From contig NZ_BONQ01000047.1 in NCBI RefSeq assembly GCF_016862795.1, forward strand, positions 62,001-126,000: 64,000 nucleotides of DNA, written 5' to 3'. The notes below the pieces were generated by a model, which did not search any database, had not been told where the DNA came from, and saw only the letters and a program-made list of their open reading frames with translations. Positions 8,794 through 18,279 of the stretch are shown here, one piece after another. How positions within the stretch are numbered: position 1 is the stretch's first letter; each line of letters starts with the position of its first letter. Both the position numbers and the translations under genes were made by a program. This DNA comes from Dactylosporangium siamense (GTDB lineage Bacteria; Actinomycetota; Actinomycetes; Mycobacteriales; Micromonosporaceae).

Positions 8794-9398
8794 TGCCCAC
8801 CGCTCCGCGTCGCTGGCTGATACCTCGTGACACCACCTGCGGCCAGCGCGGCATCTCGCAGCAGATGCTCCCAGCCATCCGCCATGGACACCTCCGTCGA
8901 TCGCACTCACCGACCATGGGCAAACCCCCGACGACCGCCATCAAGTTACGGCACACCCCTTGCCCACCCAACCCAATCTACGGCCGCGGAGACCAGCACC
9001 CGCGACGGCCGCCTCCGTTGGCAGGTCACTGGGTTCGCCATGGTCGGGGGCAGCGGTGGCGCTCAGGCCAGTGTCGCCGCCCGCCCCGATACCGCGCCGC
9101 CGCGGCGGCCAGCGACTGCTAGCCGGCCGAGGACGTCGCGCCGGGTCAGCGCTTCGTCCTCCATGCCACTGGCATAGCGGAACTCCGCACTGCGCCCACC
9201 GAACGGTGGCGAGTGAAGCGAATCAACGATCAGCATCCGCTGCAAGTTCGATGGCGGTGGAACGATCGGATCGCAGCCGTCCGGTCCAGTAGGGACCGGA
9301 CGCCAACCTCGCTGTGCCGACCGGCCACCGCATCACCCAAACCAGGTTAGCGGACGAGTAGCCAACGACTCGATGGCCCGCGAGCCATGATCATCAAC
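8794..9398. other. Non-coding or decayed region
   Basis: About 600 bases between the nuclease-like gene and the gene debris that follows. A 60-codon open frame (9063-9245, minus) has no recognisable features and no good ribosome site. I see no convincing gene, repeat or RNA. Confidence 0.4.
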
Positions 9399-9800
9399 CT
9401 AGGTCACTGCCAATGGAGTCGTCATCGGATGCGGTGTCAACCGCAGACTCGGCTTGAGCAGGTTCTCGAACGTCCCGAATCCGCGCGCCACCAGCCGGTT
9501 CACGGTGTCTGTCGCCAGCATCCCTGTGTGCGCATCTGTCGATGCAACCCCTGCGCTCAGCACGTCGGTGAGTTCCTGTCGCGAGCCCGTGAGAAACCAC
9601 GGCTCGTTCGGTGCGTCAATGAGCTGAGCGGTGACCGCGACAACCTCAGCCAGGTTTTCGCTGCACAGGTTCGCGAGCCTTTCCGCCACTTGGCTGCCGG
9701 CGCTCGACACGGCACCACCGCTCCTCAGGAGTGCTCGAAGCTGTTCGAGCGCCCAGCCGGCAGGGAATTGGCCGGAGGCGAACCACCATCCGAAGCCGCT
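9399..9800 (-). pseudogene. C-terminal remnant of an unknown large protein
   Basis: The minus-strand reading ending at the stop at 9399 is protein-like for about 130 codons (WWFASGQFPAGWALEQL, then a leucine-rich helical tail with RGFGTFENLL), with helical repeats like the C-terminal ends of large signalling ATPases or uncharacterised regulators. Upstream (above about 9800) it runs into sequence that belongs to the recombinase on the other strand, so no start or N-terminal domain remains. I call it a truncated gene. The parent family is an inference only. Confidence 0.45.
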
Positions 9801-9806
9801 CAGGCC

Positions 9807-10463
9807 GCGGACAGTCCGGCCCACCGGATCCGCAAACCCTGACGGCTCCCCACCACCCGGCGGGCGCTCACACCGGCCGAGCTGACTGAGATCAATCTGG
9901 TCGCCCGCACCACCGGCAACGACACGATCCTGGACGCGCTGCTGCTGCGACTGCACACCGAAACCGCCTGCCGGCGCGGCGGCGCCCTGGGGTTGCGGCT
10001 GCAGGACCTGCACGCTGACCACGGCCTGCTGCGGCTGCTGCGCGAGAAGGGCGGCACGATGCGCTGGCAACCGATCAGCCTCGACCTCGCCACCAGCCTC
10101 ACCCAGCACGCCGCCGTCCGCGGCGCGGTCCTGCCCACCGATCCGCTGCTGCGCTACCGTAACGGCAACGCCTTGACCGGCCGCCGCTACGACGAGCTCT
10201 GGCGCCGCATCGGCGCCCACCTGCCCTGGGTCGCCACCCAGGGCATCTCGACCCATTGGCTGCGCCACACCACCCTGACCTGGGTCGAACGGCATTTCGG
10301 CTATGGCGTCGCCCGCGCCTACGCCGGCCACACCGACACCACCGGACCGGCCACCACCACGTACATCCGCGCCGACCTCCAAGCCGTCGCCACCGCCCTC
10401 GCCGCGATGACCGGCCGGCCGCACCCGCTCGCACAGCCCATCGACGGTCGTCGGGTGGTCTAG
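9807..10463 (+). pseudogene. Tyrosine recombinase (integrase) catalytic domain, N-terminally truncated with in-frame stop
   Basis: The frame from about 9807 reads the usual linker into a phage-integrase catalytic domain: SPAHRIRKP, a TGA stop at 9840-9842, then RLPTTRRALTPAELTEIN. The catalytic residues follow in order: Arg in ACRRGGAL, Lys in REKGGT, His-x-x-Arg in HWLRHT, His in YAGHT and Tyr in TTTYIRAD. So the active-site set is intact, but the core-binding N-terminal domain is missing and the stop interrupts the linker; a single CGA-to-TGA change would explain it. The gene abuts a truncated gene on the other strand, which suggests a past integration or deletion here. Confidence 0.75.
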
Positions 10464-10615
10464 CGTCGGTTTGGACGCGCCCACGTCGCACTCCTGCGGA
10501 TCTCCGCAAGCCCGAACTCGTTGTAACGCTGGACTGTTGGCGGCGATTTCAGGTTCGCAGCTTCCCGGACGAGCGCGCTGGCCGATCAACGGGCCGGGAA
10601 ACTAGGGTCGATCCG

Positions 10616-11440
10616 GTGCAGACCTCCGAGGCGGCGGACCGCCCGACCGTTCGGTCTTCGTTGCTGCTGGCCTTTGCCGCCGGCACTGCGGTCGGAGTTC
10701 TCGGCGGGTTGATCGGCCTCGGTGGTGCGGAGTTCCGGCTGCCGTTGCTGATCGCGGTGTTCGGGTTCGTCGCGTTGCAGGCCGTGATCGTCAACAAGGC
10801 GCTGAGCCTGGTCGTCGTCGTCACTGCGCTGCCCACCCGGCTGGTCGCCGTGCCGCCCGCCACGCTGCTGCCGTACTGGGACGTCGTGGCGAACCTGCTG
10901 CTCGGCAGCCTCGCCGGCGCCTGGGCCGGAGCCACGTGGGCCACCCGGATGCGTACCGCCACCCTCTACCGGGTCTTGGCCGCGCTGCTCATCCTCATCG
11001 CCGCCGCGCTGCTTGGCAACCACACCGGCACACTGCACCATGTCGCCCTGCCTCCCGTTGCGGTCCTCGCCGCTGGCGTGACCGCCGGGTTCGGCATCGG
11101 CGTGGTCGCCGCGATCATGGGCGTTGCCGGCGGTGAGCTGCTCATTCCGACGATCGTGCTGCTGTACGGCGCCGACATCAAGACCGCCGGGAGCCTCTCT
11201 CTGGCCGTGTCGCTGCCTACGATGCTCGTCGCGTTCGCTCGGTACAGCCGCGACGGTAGCTTCACCGTCCTGCGCCGCCACGCCCGGCTCGTCACCGTCC
11301 TGGCCGCCGGTTCGATCACCGGCACCGTCCTTGGTGGGCTCCTCCTCGGCGCCGTCCCGGATGCCGTGCTTATCCCAGGCCTCGCACTGTTGCTGTCGCT
11401 GTCTGCGCTGAAGGTGTGGCATCGCGCCACCGGCGGATAG
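10616..11440 (+). CDS. TSUP (TauE/SafE) family permease
   Basis: The 274-residue protein has about eight membrane segments in two homologous halves, each starting with a glycine-rich motif (GVLGGLIGLGGAEFRLPLL and GIGVVAAIMGVAGGELLIP), the signature of the TauE/SafE sulfite/organosulfonate exporter family. Substrates in this family include sulfite, thiosulfate and sulfoacetate, and some members are placed with metal genes; the substrate here is unknown. The GTG at 10616 is preferred since it starts just before the first membrane segment. It lies between recombinase debris and the zinc region, convergent with the next gene. Confidence 0.85.
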   Translation: MQTSEAADRPTVRSSLLLAFAAGTAVGVLGGLIGLGGAEFRLPLLIAVFGFVALQAVIVNKALSLVVVVTALPTRLVAVPPATLLPYWDVVANLLLGSLAGAWAGATWATRMRTATLYRVLAALLILIAAALLGNHTGTLHHVALPPVAVLAAGVTAGFGIGVVAAIMGVAGGELLIPTIVLLYGADIKTAGSLSLAVSLPTMLVAFARYSRDGSFTVLRRHARLVTVLAAGSITGTVLGGLLLGAVPDAVLIPGLALLLSLSALKVWHRATGG

Positions 11441-11490
11441 CAGACCAGCCGTGTCGGTGAGGTGCACTGACGACCCGGTGACCGTCCTGT

Positions 11491-12165
11491 CTACTTTCCT
11501 TCTGGTGAGCCGTCGGAGGTCATGGCGCCCTGGCCTGGGGCGGCGGGGAGGAAAACGTGGGCGTGGCCGTGACCGGCGTCGATGTTGAGCTGGTCGAGCT
11601 GGGTGCCGCCGACGGCCCAGGTGGCGACGGCGATGTCGCGGAGCTTGCCGGCGTGGGCGAGTTGGGCGGCTTTCGCGGGTGCGGGGGCGGTGAGTGCCTG
11701 TTCGTAGGCGGTGACGGCCTCGTGGAGGGTGCGGGTGGCGGCGGTGAGGCCGCCACGGGCGATGTTGACGCCGGTCCCGGCGGATGGCGGGTTGTCGAAC
11801 CCGGCGACGGCCTTGGTGGTGGCGGCGCGCCACGCGGTGACCTGCTGGGCGGTCGCGTCGGGTCCGGGTGTGGCGGCGCCGGGCGGTACTGCGGCGGCGA
11901 ACTGCTCGAGGACTGGGGCGAGCGCGTCGCGGACCTGCCGTGCCTGTTCGGTGAGGGCGACGATCTGCTCGGCGTCGCGTTTGGCGTCGGCGGCCTTGAG
12001 CTTGTCGATCGCCTGTTGCGTGTCGGAGCGCGGGTCGGCGGTTGCCGCGCCGATCGGGCCGCCGAGCAGCGCGCCGACCGCCAGGGCCAGCACGATCCAG
12101 ACCCAGGGCGGGCCGCTGCGCCGGCGTTGCGGGACGGCGGGGCGACGCTTGGTTTTGCTGCTCAC
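11491..12165 (-). CDS. Membrane-anchored protein of unknown function, His-containing C-terminus
   Basis: The 224-residue protein has a basic, Pro/Arg-rich N-terminus (KTKRRPAVPQRRR), one hydrophobic segment (about 24-43, VWIVLALAVGALLGGPIG) and an Ala-rich helical extracytoplasmic domain with heptad-like pattern. The C-terminus contains NIDAGHGHAHVFLP, a possible metal-binding His cluster. The GTG at 12165 has GAGGAG at good spacing. It lies downstream of the zinc ABC operon on the same strand, 195 bases after the ArsR gene. The family is not recognised; a zinc link is inferred from position and histidines. Confidence 0.7.
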   Translation of the reverse strand: MSSKTKRRPAVPQRRRSGPPWVWIVLALAVGALLGGPIGAATADPRSDTQQAIDKLKAADAKRDAEQIVALTEQARQVRDALAPVLEQFAAAVPPGAATPGPDATAQQVTAWRAATTKAVAGFDNPPSAGTGVNIARGGLTAATRTLHEAVTAYEQALTAPAPAKAAQLAHAGKLRDIAVATWAVGGTQLDQLNIDAGHGHAHVFLPAAPGQGAMTSDGSPEGK

Positions 12166-12359
12166 TGCGGTGACTCCTCGCTCACGATGACAGCTGCCAT
12201 CGAGGCGGTCCGCCGTGACCACCCGACCTTATTCGACACGGGCCCGCTGCCGCGGCCGTCGACGCTCCCGCCGAGGAGCACCGGCCGCCACTCGGCCTGC
12301 CGACACAGTACGGTTTGACCCGCTTCAGCGGAAGCGCATCCCATCCGGGCCGGCGACGC

Positions 12360-12701
12360 TCAGTTGCCGCGGACGGCCAGGGCGGCGGCGATGATGGGCC
12401 GGGCGGCGGGGTGCGAGAGCCGGTATGTGGTGTCGCGTCCTACCTGGATGCGTTGGACGACGTGTGCCTGGCGCAGCACGCGCAGGTGCTGGGAGACCAG
12501 GGTCTGGGTGGCGCCGACGGCGTCGACGATCTGGTGGACGTGCAGGTGGTCGTGGTGGGTGAGCAGCTCGACGATCGCGAGCCGGAGCGGCGCGGCGAGG
12601 GCGCGGAACAGTGCGCTCGCGGCGTCGTACTGCGCCGGCGTCGCTGTGCCGGCGGCGCCGTCGATGCGCTGGTCGGCGGTCTGCTCAAGGTTGGGTGACA
12701 A
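12360..12701 (-). CDS. ArsR/SmtB family metal-responsive repressor
   Basis: The 113-residue winged-helix protein has the ArsR layout: ALFRALAAPLRLAIVELL, recognition helix region GATQTLVSQHLRVLRQAHVV, and wing QVGRDTTYRLSH. A His-rich run (THHDHLHVHQI) and the final helix (SHPAARPIIAAAL) offer metal ligands. It overlaps the upstream permease gene by 17 bases and is the last gene of the zinc ABC operon, so it is co-transcribed with the transporter. Family members release DNA on metal binding; zinc is the likely ligand here. Its target may lie elsewhere, since the operon itself appears to have a Zur-type operator. Confidence 0.88.
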   Translation of the reverse strand: MSPNLEQTADQRIDGAAGTATPAQYDAASALFRALAAPLRLAIVELLTHHDHLHVHQIVDAVGATQTLVSQHLRVLRQAHVVQRIQVGRDTTYRLSHPAARPIIAAALAVRGN

Positions 12702-13575
12702 CCGACGCTCCGATTTCCTGAGGTGACGTCGCCGCCCGGTCCGGTGTGGGGTGGCGGCGGTGCAGCCATCGGGCGAGCAGGCTGTGGCGTGGGCCGACGA
12801 GCATCGAGGCGGCGAAGCAGCCGGTGGCGATCAGGCTGATCGCGGCGCCGGCGGCGACGTCCCAGCTGCGTGACAGCAGCAGCCCACCGATGGTGCTGGC
12901 GACGGCGACGCTGACGGCGATGGCGGTCATGGTGGCGATCCGGTCGGTCCAGAGCCGGGCGGCGCCGGCCGGGGCGACGACCAGGGCGAGGGTGAGGATG
13001 GTGCCAACGGCGGGTACGGCGGTGACGACGACGGCCGAGATGAGCAGCAGCAGGCCGAGGTCGATGGCCGTGGTGCGGTAGCCGGCGGCCCGGGCACCGT
13101 CGCGGTCGAACGCGGTGAACAGCAACGCGCGGTGGCCGAGGCTCAATGCTGCGGCGACGACGGTCGTGACCGCGGCGGCGACGGCGAGGTCTTCGGTGGT
13201 GACGGTGAGGATCGAGCCGACGAGGTACGCGGTCAGGTCCTTGGTGAACCCGCGCTGCGCGGACAGCAGGACCACGCCGAGCGCGAACCCGGCGGCGAGC
13301 GCCACGGCGGTCGCGGTGCTCGGGTCGTGGCCGCGGCGGCGGGACAGCGCGACGACGGCGAGCGCGGCGAGGATGCCGGCGGTGGCGCCGCCGAGGTAGA
13401 GGTCGATGCCGACGACCGCGGCGATGACGACGCCGGGGAAGGTGGCGTGGGTCATCGACATGGTGAAGAACGCCAGGCGCCGCAGCACGACTTGGACGCC
13501 GAGCATCCCGGTGGCGACACCGATCAGGACCGCCTCGATCAGGGCTCGGTTGAAGGCGACGTCAAGCCACGGCAT
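12685..13575 (-). CDS. znuB: Zinc/manganese-type ABC transporter permease (second subunit)
   Basis: The 296-residue protein has about eight membrane segments and the ABC-3 family signatures: VLRRLAFFTMSMTHATFPGVV near the N-terminus and AVPAVGTILTLALVVAPAGAARL in the later half. It overlaps the first permease gene by 14 bases and the ArsR gene by 17. The two permeases differ clearly in sequence, so they probably form a heterodimer in the same transporter. The C-terminal tail is Arg/His-rich and cytoplasmic. Confidence 0.9.
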   Translation of the reverse strand: MPWLDVAFNRALIEAVLIGVATGMLGVQVVLRRLAFFTMSMTHATFPGVVIAAVVGIDLYLGGATAGILAALAVVALSRRRGHDPSTATAVALAAGFALGVVLLSAQRGFTKDLTAYLVGSILTVTTEDLAVAAAVTTVVAAALSLGHRALLFTAFDRDGARAAGYRTTAIDLGLLLLISAVVVTAVPAVGTILTLALVVAPAGAARLWTDRIATMTAIAVSVAVASTIGGLLLSRSWDVAAGAAISLIATGCFAASMLVGPRHSLLARWLHRRHPTPDRAATSPQEIGASVVTQP

Positions 13576-14449
13576 CGGCGAGCCTCCGGCGGCGAGTGAG
13601 TCGGCCGACGAGTCGGCGCGACGGTGGCACGAGCAGGGCGAGCAGGTACAGGCCGACGAGGGCCAGCACGACCGTGGCGCCGCTGGCCAGGCGCGTCCCG
13701 TAGGTCACGGACGCCTGGTAGCTGACGACGAGGCCGGTGTAGCCGGCGGCGGCTGCGGCGACGACACCGACGGCGGCGATCACCGCGAGCCGGTCGGAGA
13801 GCAGCCGGCCGGTCGCGGCGGGGACGACGAGTAGGGCGACGACGAGGATGGTGCCGACGGACTGCGCCGCCGCGACGACGACGAGCGCGACGCTCATGTT
13901 GAGCAGCAGGTCCAGCAGCCACACGCGGTAGCCCGTGGCTGCGGCGCTCTGCGGGTCGAACGCGCGCAGTCGCAGCTCCTTGGCCAGCAGCGCCAGGGTG
14001 AGCAGCACGACGGCGCCGACAACGGCGGTCTGGACGAGCTGGGTGGCGGTGACGGCGAGCAGCCGGCCGAACAGGAACGCGGTGAGGTCCGCGCTGTAGG
14101 AACTGCGCCGGGAGACGAGGATGACGCCGACGGCGAACATCGCGGCGAGCAGGACGGCCAGGGCGGTGTCGTCGGTGACCCGCCGGGACCTGGTGAGCAG
14201 CGTCAGCAGGGCCGCGGTGACCGCGGCCGCGACGAGCGCGCCGGGGAACACGCCGCCGGTGCCGCCGGCGAGGAACCCGATGACCACGCCGGGGAAGACG
14301 GTGTGGGTCATGGTGTCGGCGACGAACCCGAGCCGGCGGATCAGCACGAACGTGCTCACGACGCCGGCGAGCGCGGCGAGCAGCAGCAGTTCGACGAGCG
14401 CGCGGCCCATGAACGGCGTGGTGAACGGCTCAACGAGCACGGCATGCAT
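13562..14449 (-). CDS. znuB: Zinc/manganese-type ABC transporter permease (first subunit)
   Basis: The 295-residue ABC-3 family permease has about eight membrane segments, with the family signatures VLIRRLGFVADTMTHTVFPGVV and AAQSVGTILVVALLVVPAATGRL. The conserved Thr-His pair in the first lies near the metal path in this family. It follows the ATPase gene by 9 bases. It should pair with the second permease and the ATPase to import zinc delivered by the lipoprotein encoded upstream. Confidence 0.9.
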   Translation of the reverse strand: MHAVLVEPFTTPFMGRALVELLLLAALAGVVSTFVLIRRLGFVADTMTHTVFPGVVIGFLAGGTGGVFPGALVAAAVTAALLTLLTRSRRVTDDTALAVLLAAMFAVGVILVSRRSSYSADLTAFLFGRLLAVTATQLVQTAVVGAVVLLTLALLAKELRLRAFDPQSAAATGYRVWLLDLLLNMSVALVVVAAAQSVGTILVVALLVVPAATGRLLSDRLAVIAAVGVVAAAAAGYTGLVVSYQASVTYGTRLASGATVVLALVGLYLLALLVPPSRRLVGRLTRRRRLADAVA

Positions 14450-14458
14450 GGCGGCTCC

Positions 14459-15212
<754 letters not shown>

Positions 15213-15220
<8 letters not shown>

Positions 15221-16157
15221 CGAGGGCCTTCACGATGGTGTCGGTGTTGTGGGTCTCCATCTTGAGGTAGGTGTCGCCGGCGGAGCCTTCCGGGCCGAGG
15301 GTGTCGCCGTAGAGGGCGTCCTCGCCGGCGACGACCTTGACGCCGGCCTGCTTGGCGATGGCCTCGGCGGTCTTCGGCGGCAGCGAGCTCTCGGAGAACA
15401 CCGCCTTCGTGCCGGTCTGCTTGATCTTCGCGACGATGTCGTCGACGTCCTTGGCGGACAGTTCGGCGGAGGTGTCGAAGCTGGGGATGATCGAGCCGAC
15501 GAACTGCAGCTGGTATCGGTCGATGTAGTAGCCGAACGCGTCGTGGTTGGTGACGAGTTTGCGGTCGCCGGCGGGCAGTTTGGCGATCTTCGCGGCGATG
15601 TCGGTGTCGAGCTGGTCGAGCTTGGCGCTGTAGTCGGCGAGATTCTTCGCGAACGTGCCGGCGTCGGCGGGCGCGGCGGCGGTGAACGCCTTCTCGATGC
15701 TCTGGACCATCAGCTTGGCGTTACGCGGGTCGTGCCAGATGTGCGGGTCGCCGTGCTCGGCCTCGTCGCCCTCCCCCTTGCGGATCTTGATGCCGGCGCT
15801 GGCGTCGACGGTGGTGCCCTTGAACCCGGCGGAGCTGATGGTCGCGTCGAGCCAGCCCTCCAGGCCGACGCCGTTCTTGACGAGGACCTTGGCGGCGCCG
15901 ATGGCGGTGAGGTCGGCGGGGGTCGGCTCGTAGTCGTGCGGGTCGATGTTGGGCTTGATGATCTGGGTGACGGCGATCCGGTCGCCGCCGATGTTGCGGG
16001 CGAAGTCGGCGACCTGGGTGGTGGTCGCCACGACGGCCAGCTTCGCGCCGGCGGCGTTTGCCGGTTGGGCGGTCGCACCGCCGCCGTCGCCGCACGCGGC
16101 GAGGCCGGCGGTAAGGCCGGCGAGTGCGGCGGCGACCGCGAGTGATCGCAGCTTCAT
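15213..16157 (-). CDS. znuA: Zinc-binding lipoprotein of ABC transporter (ZnuA type)
   Basis: The 314-residue protein has a lipoprotein signal with lipobox LAAC (Cys22), so it is tethered outside the membrane. Metal ligands of the cluster A-I family are visible: His in DPHDYEPTP, His in HGDPHIWHDPRN and His in TNHDAFGYY, with the acidic pair near the C-terminus. The usual long His-rich loop is replaced by a short acidic segment with one His (KGEGDEAEHGDPH). The ATG at 16157 has GAGGAG upstream. It heads a five-gene operon (znuA, znuC, two permeases, arsR). A palindromic Zur-like site lies about 50-70 bases upstream. Confidence 0.93.
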
Positions 16158-16205
16158 ATCGGTTGCTCCTCGAGTGCACGTCTGATCCGAACGAGCCAGA
16201 CGGTA

Positions 16206-16229
16206 CTCGTTTTCATTTGCGATAACGAG
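16206..16229 (-). promoter_or_regulatory. Probable Zur operator upstream of znuA
   Basis: The 24-base element has matching arms CTCGTT (16206-16211) and AACGAG (16224-16229) around TTCATTTGCGAT; on the minus strand it reads GCAAATGAAAACGAG. It resembles the other AT-rich AAATGA/TTTTCA sites in this window and lies upstream of znuA, 49 bases from the start. The site is inferred from similarity and position. Confidence 0.5.
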
Positions 16230-16355
16230 ACGTCGTATCGCAATGTGCGCATTCCAGCGCCACGACAGGCACCGAGGCACCCGTAATGGTTTCCATTCCG
16301 CAAGGCGGACGTGGAGTGCGCGGCACCTGTGGCGCCGCAGTGGAACCGGCAGCCG

Positions 16356-16760
16356 TCAGGCGGCGCAGGCGCGGCAGGTGCCGAAGATCTCCAGCGTGTG
16401 GCCGACGTCGGTGAAGCCGTGCTCGGCCGCCATCCGGTCGGCCCAGCGCTCGACGGTGGGGCCCTCGACCTCGACGGTGGCGCCGCAGTGGCGGCAGACC
16501 AGGTGGTGGTGATGGCGGCCGCGACCGCACTTGCGGAACAGCTGGTCGCCGCCCGGCAGCCGGGTGACGTCGACCTCACCGGCCTCCTGCAGCAGTTGCA
16601 GCGTCCGGTACACGGTGGTGAGGCCGACCTTCGCGCCGCGCTCGACCAGCAGCGCGTGCAGCTGCTGCGGGGTGCGGAAGTCGGTCGTCTCGTCGAGCAG
16701 GGCGAGCACCTCGTTGCGCTGCCGGGTGTTCCTGCTCGTGCCGGCCAACATGTCGCTCAC
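16356..16760 (-). CDS. zur: Fur family zinc uptake regulator (Zur)
   Basis: The 134-residue protein has the Fur layout: DNA-binding helices ending in KVGLTTVYRTLQLLQEAGEV, then HHHHLVCRHCGATVEVEG with the first structural Cys-x-x-Cys, and a C-terminal CRAC that completes the zinc site. The GTG at 16760 has GAGGGG upstream. It lies between the LLM gene and the znu operon on the same strand and would repress zinc uptake genes when zinc is plentiful. A second Zur-like paralogue lies at 23566-24021. Confidence 0.88.
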   Translation of the reverse strand: MSDMLAGTSRNTRQRNEVLALLDETTDFRTPQQLHALLVERGAKVGLTTVYRTLQLLQEAGEVDVTRLPGGDQLFRKCGRGRHHHHLVCRHCGATVEVEGPTVERWADRMAAEHGFTDVGHTLEIFGTCRACAA

Positions 16761-16853
16761 TGCGCGCCCCCTCAACCCGGTGCCGGCCGTGCCGACCGGC
16801 GGCATCAGCCGGTCGGCACGGCGGCGTCCAGTGTATGCCCGCGGCGGAGGCGG

Positions 16854-17879
16854 TCATGCGGTGCGCAGGGCCGGGAGCACCTCGGCGCCGAGGCGTTCGA
16901 TGTTGCGGATCGTGCGTTCGGGTGTGCCGCCGGCCTCGACCATCAGCAGCAGCCGTCGCGCGCCGGTGCCTGCCAGGGTGCCGGCGAGCCGCTGGACGCA
17001 TCGTCCGGGCGGTCCGACCGGGTGGACGGCCAGCAGGTGCTCGACGTAGTCCGCGACGTTCCTGGTCAGGGTGGTGCCGTCGATGCGGACGTGTTCACCC
17101 GCCCTGGCGAGCCAGCCGGGCAGCGTCGCGCGCAGCACCCCCTCGGCCCGCTCGGTGCTGTCCGCGACGTACGCCAAGTGTGCCGACACGTGCGCCGACC
17201 CGTGCGCGCCGCCGGCCTGGGCGTGGCGGCGGATGACGTCAGTCTTGCCGGCGTCGGTGTCGTGCATCCCGAGCAGCAGCGGCAGCCCACGAGCGGCGGC
17301 GAGGTCGACGGTCGACGGCGACGTGGCCGCGATCCAGACGGGCAGGGCGCGCTCCGGCCGCGGTACCACCGGCACGTCGCGGAACCGGAACCTAGGCCCG
17401 TCGCCGCACACGGTCCCGGCACCGGTGAAGGTGGCGAGCAGCAGGTCGACGGCCTCGGCGAACGCGTCCGGGGCGTAGCGGTCCAGCCCGGTGCCGAACA
17501 CCTCGAGGTCGGCCCACGGGCCGCCGCGGGCGACACCGAGGTCGAACCGGCCGCCGGACACGGCGTCGAGCAGCGCCGCCTCCTCGGCGAGCGCTACCGG
17601 GTGCCGGACGGACAGGTTGGCGGCGGCGGTGCCGACCCGCAGTCGGCTCGTCCCGCCGAGGATGAACCCGGCCATGGCGAGGGCCGACGGGCAGGTGCCG
17701 TACGTGACGAAGTGGTGCTCGGCGAGCCAGACGCCGTCGAAGCCGGCCCGCTCCGCCGCCTGCGCGTAGGCGACCGCCGTGCGGAGCGTATCACCGTGCC
17801 CGACGCCGGGAAACTGTCCGGCCAGCAAGAAGGCGCCGACAACCACCTTCCCGCCGGCCGGGCCCGTTTCAGCAGTCAC
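16854..17879 (-). CDS. LLM class flavin-dependent oxidoreductase
   Basis: The 341-residue protein is a bacterial-luciferase-like TIM barrel: VGAFLLAGQFPG at the start, AERAGFDGVWLAEHHF, ALAMAGFILGGTSRLRVGTA, and VSGGRFDLGVARG are the usual conserved blocks. Such enzymes use FMN or F420; the substrate is unknown. The GTG start at 17879 overlaps the end of the SCO5389-family gene by 11 bases, so the two are translationally coupled. It is the last gene of a three-gene operon that appears to be controlled by a Zur-like site, so it may replace a zinc-dependent function or act in a zinc-responsive pathway (inference). Confidence 0.9.
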   Translation of the reverse strand: MTAETGPAGGKVVVGAFLLAGQFPGVGHGDTLRTAVAYAQAAERAGFDGVWLAEHHFVTYGTCPSALAMAGFILGGTSRLRVGTAAANLSVRHPVALAEEAALLDAVSGGRFDLGVARGGPWADLEVFGTGLDRYAPDAFAEAVDLLLATFTGAGTVCGDGPRFRFRDVPVVPRPERALPVWIAATSPSTVDLAAARGLPLLLGMHDTDAGKTDVIRRHAQAGGAHGSAHVSAHLAYVADSTERAEGVLRATLPGWLARAGEHVRIDGTTLTRNVADYVEHLLAVHPVGPPGRCVQRLAGTLAGTGARRLLLMVEAGGTPERTIRNIERLGAEVLPALRTA

Positions 17880-18261
17880 GCAGTTCCGGCGACTGGTTGA
17901 GCAGCTGACCGCGCGGGGACACGAACGCCTGGTAGCGCTCGCCGCCGACCGCGGCGGGGGTGAACGCGGCGACGCGGTGGCAGTTCTGGAATGCCAGCTT
18001 CACCTCGAAGTGGCGCTCCAGGCCGCCGCGGATGGCGTCGCTGGCCAGGGCCCGCAGCAGCTGCCCGCGCTCGGCCTCGCTCGGCGGCGGTACCTCGTGG
18101 TCGGCGAACTCGCCGCCGGACGCGTGCAGGTCGCCGACGACGCCGCTGATCACGGTCCACGCATACGGCAGCGAGTCCCGCACGCAGGCGACGAACTCGG
18201 CGTCGTCGACGGGGCCGACCTCGGCCCGTTCCAGCAGGGCGGTGGGGACGTCGAGTGACAT
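17869..18261 (-). CDS. SCO5389 family protein
   Basis: The 130-residue protein matches the SCO5389 family as I know it from Streptomyces: MSLDV start, EFVACVRDSLPYAW, ALASDAIRGGLERHF, VKLAFQNCHRVA and the ending QLLNQSPELRDC. No biochemical function is established to my knowledge. It carries conserved cysteines (EFVACV, FQNCHR, final Cys) that could bind a metal or cofactor. It follows the P-loop ATPase gene by 18 bases with a GAGGAG ribosome site and overlaps the LLM gene. The three genes probably act together. Confidence 0.85.
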   Translation of the reverse strand: MSLDVPTALLERAEVGPVDDAEFVACVRDSLPYAWTVISGVVGDLHASGGEFADHEVPPPSEAERGQLLRALASDAIRGGLERHFEVKLAFQNCHRVAAFTPAAVGGERYQAFVSPRGQLLNQSPELRDC

Positions 18262-18279
18262 CGGTTGCTCCTCTACGAA

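Noticed and set aside
9399-10589. A 396-codon minus-strand gene across the integrase region
   Set aside because: Only the part below about 9800 looks like protein; the rest is antisense to a recombinase catalytic domain.
11557-12318. Gly-rich plus-strand open frame
   Set aside because: Shadow of the minus-strand membrane-anchored protein, which has a ribosome site and membrane segment.
16311-17900. 529-codon plus-strand open frame opposite Zur and LLM genes
   Set aside because: Low-complexity shadow; the minus strand encodes two recognisable families there.
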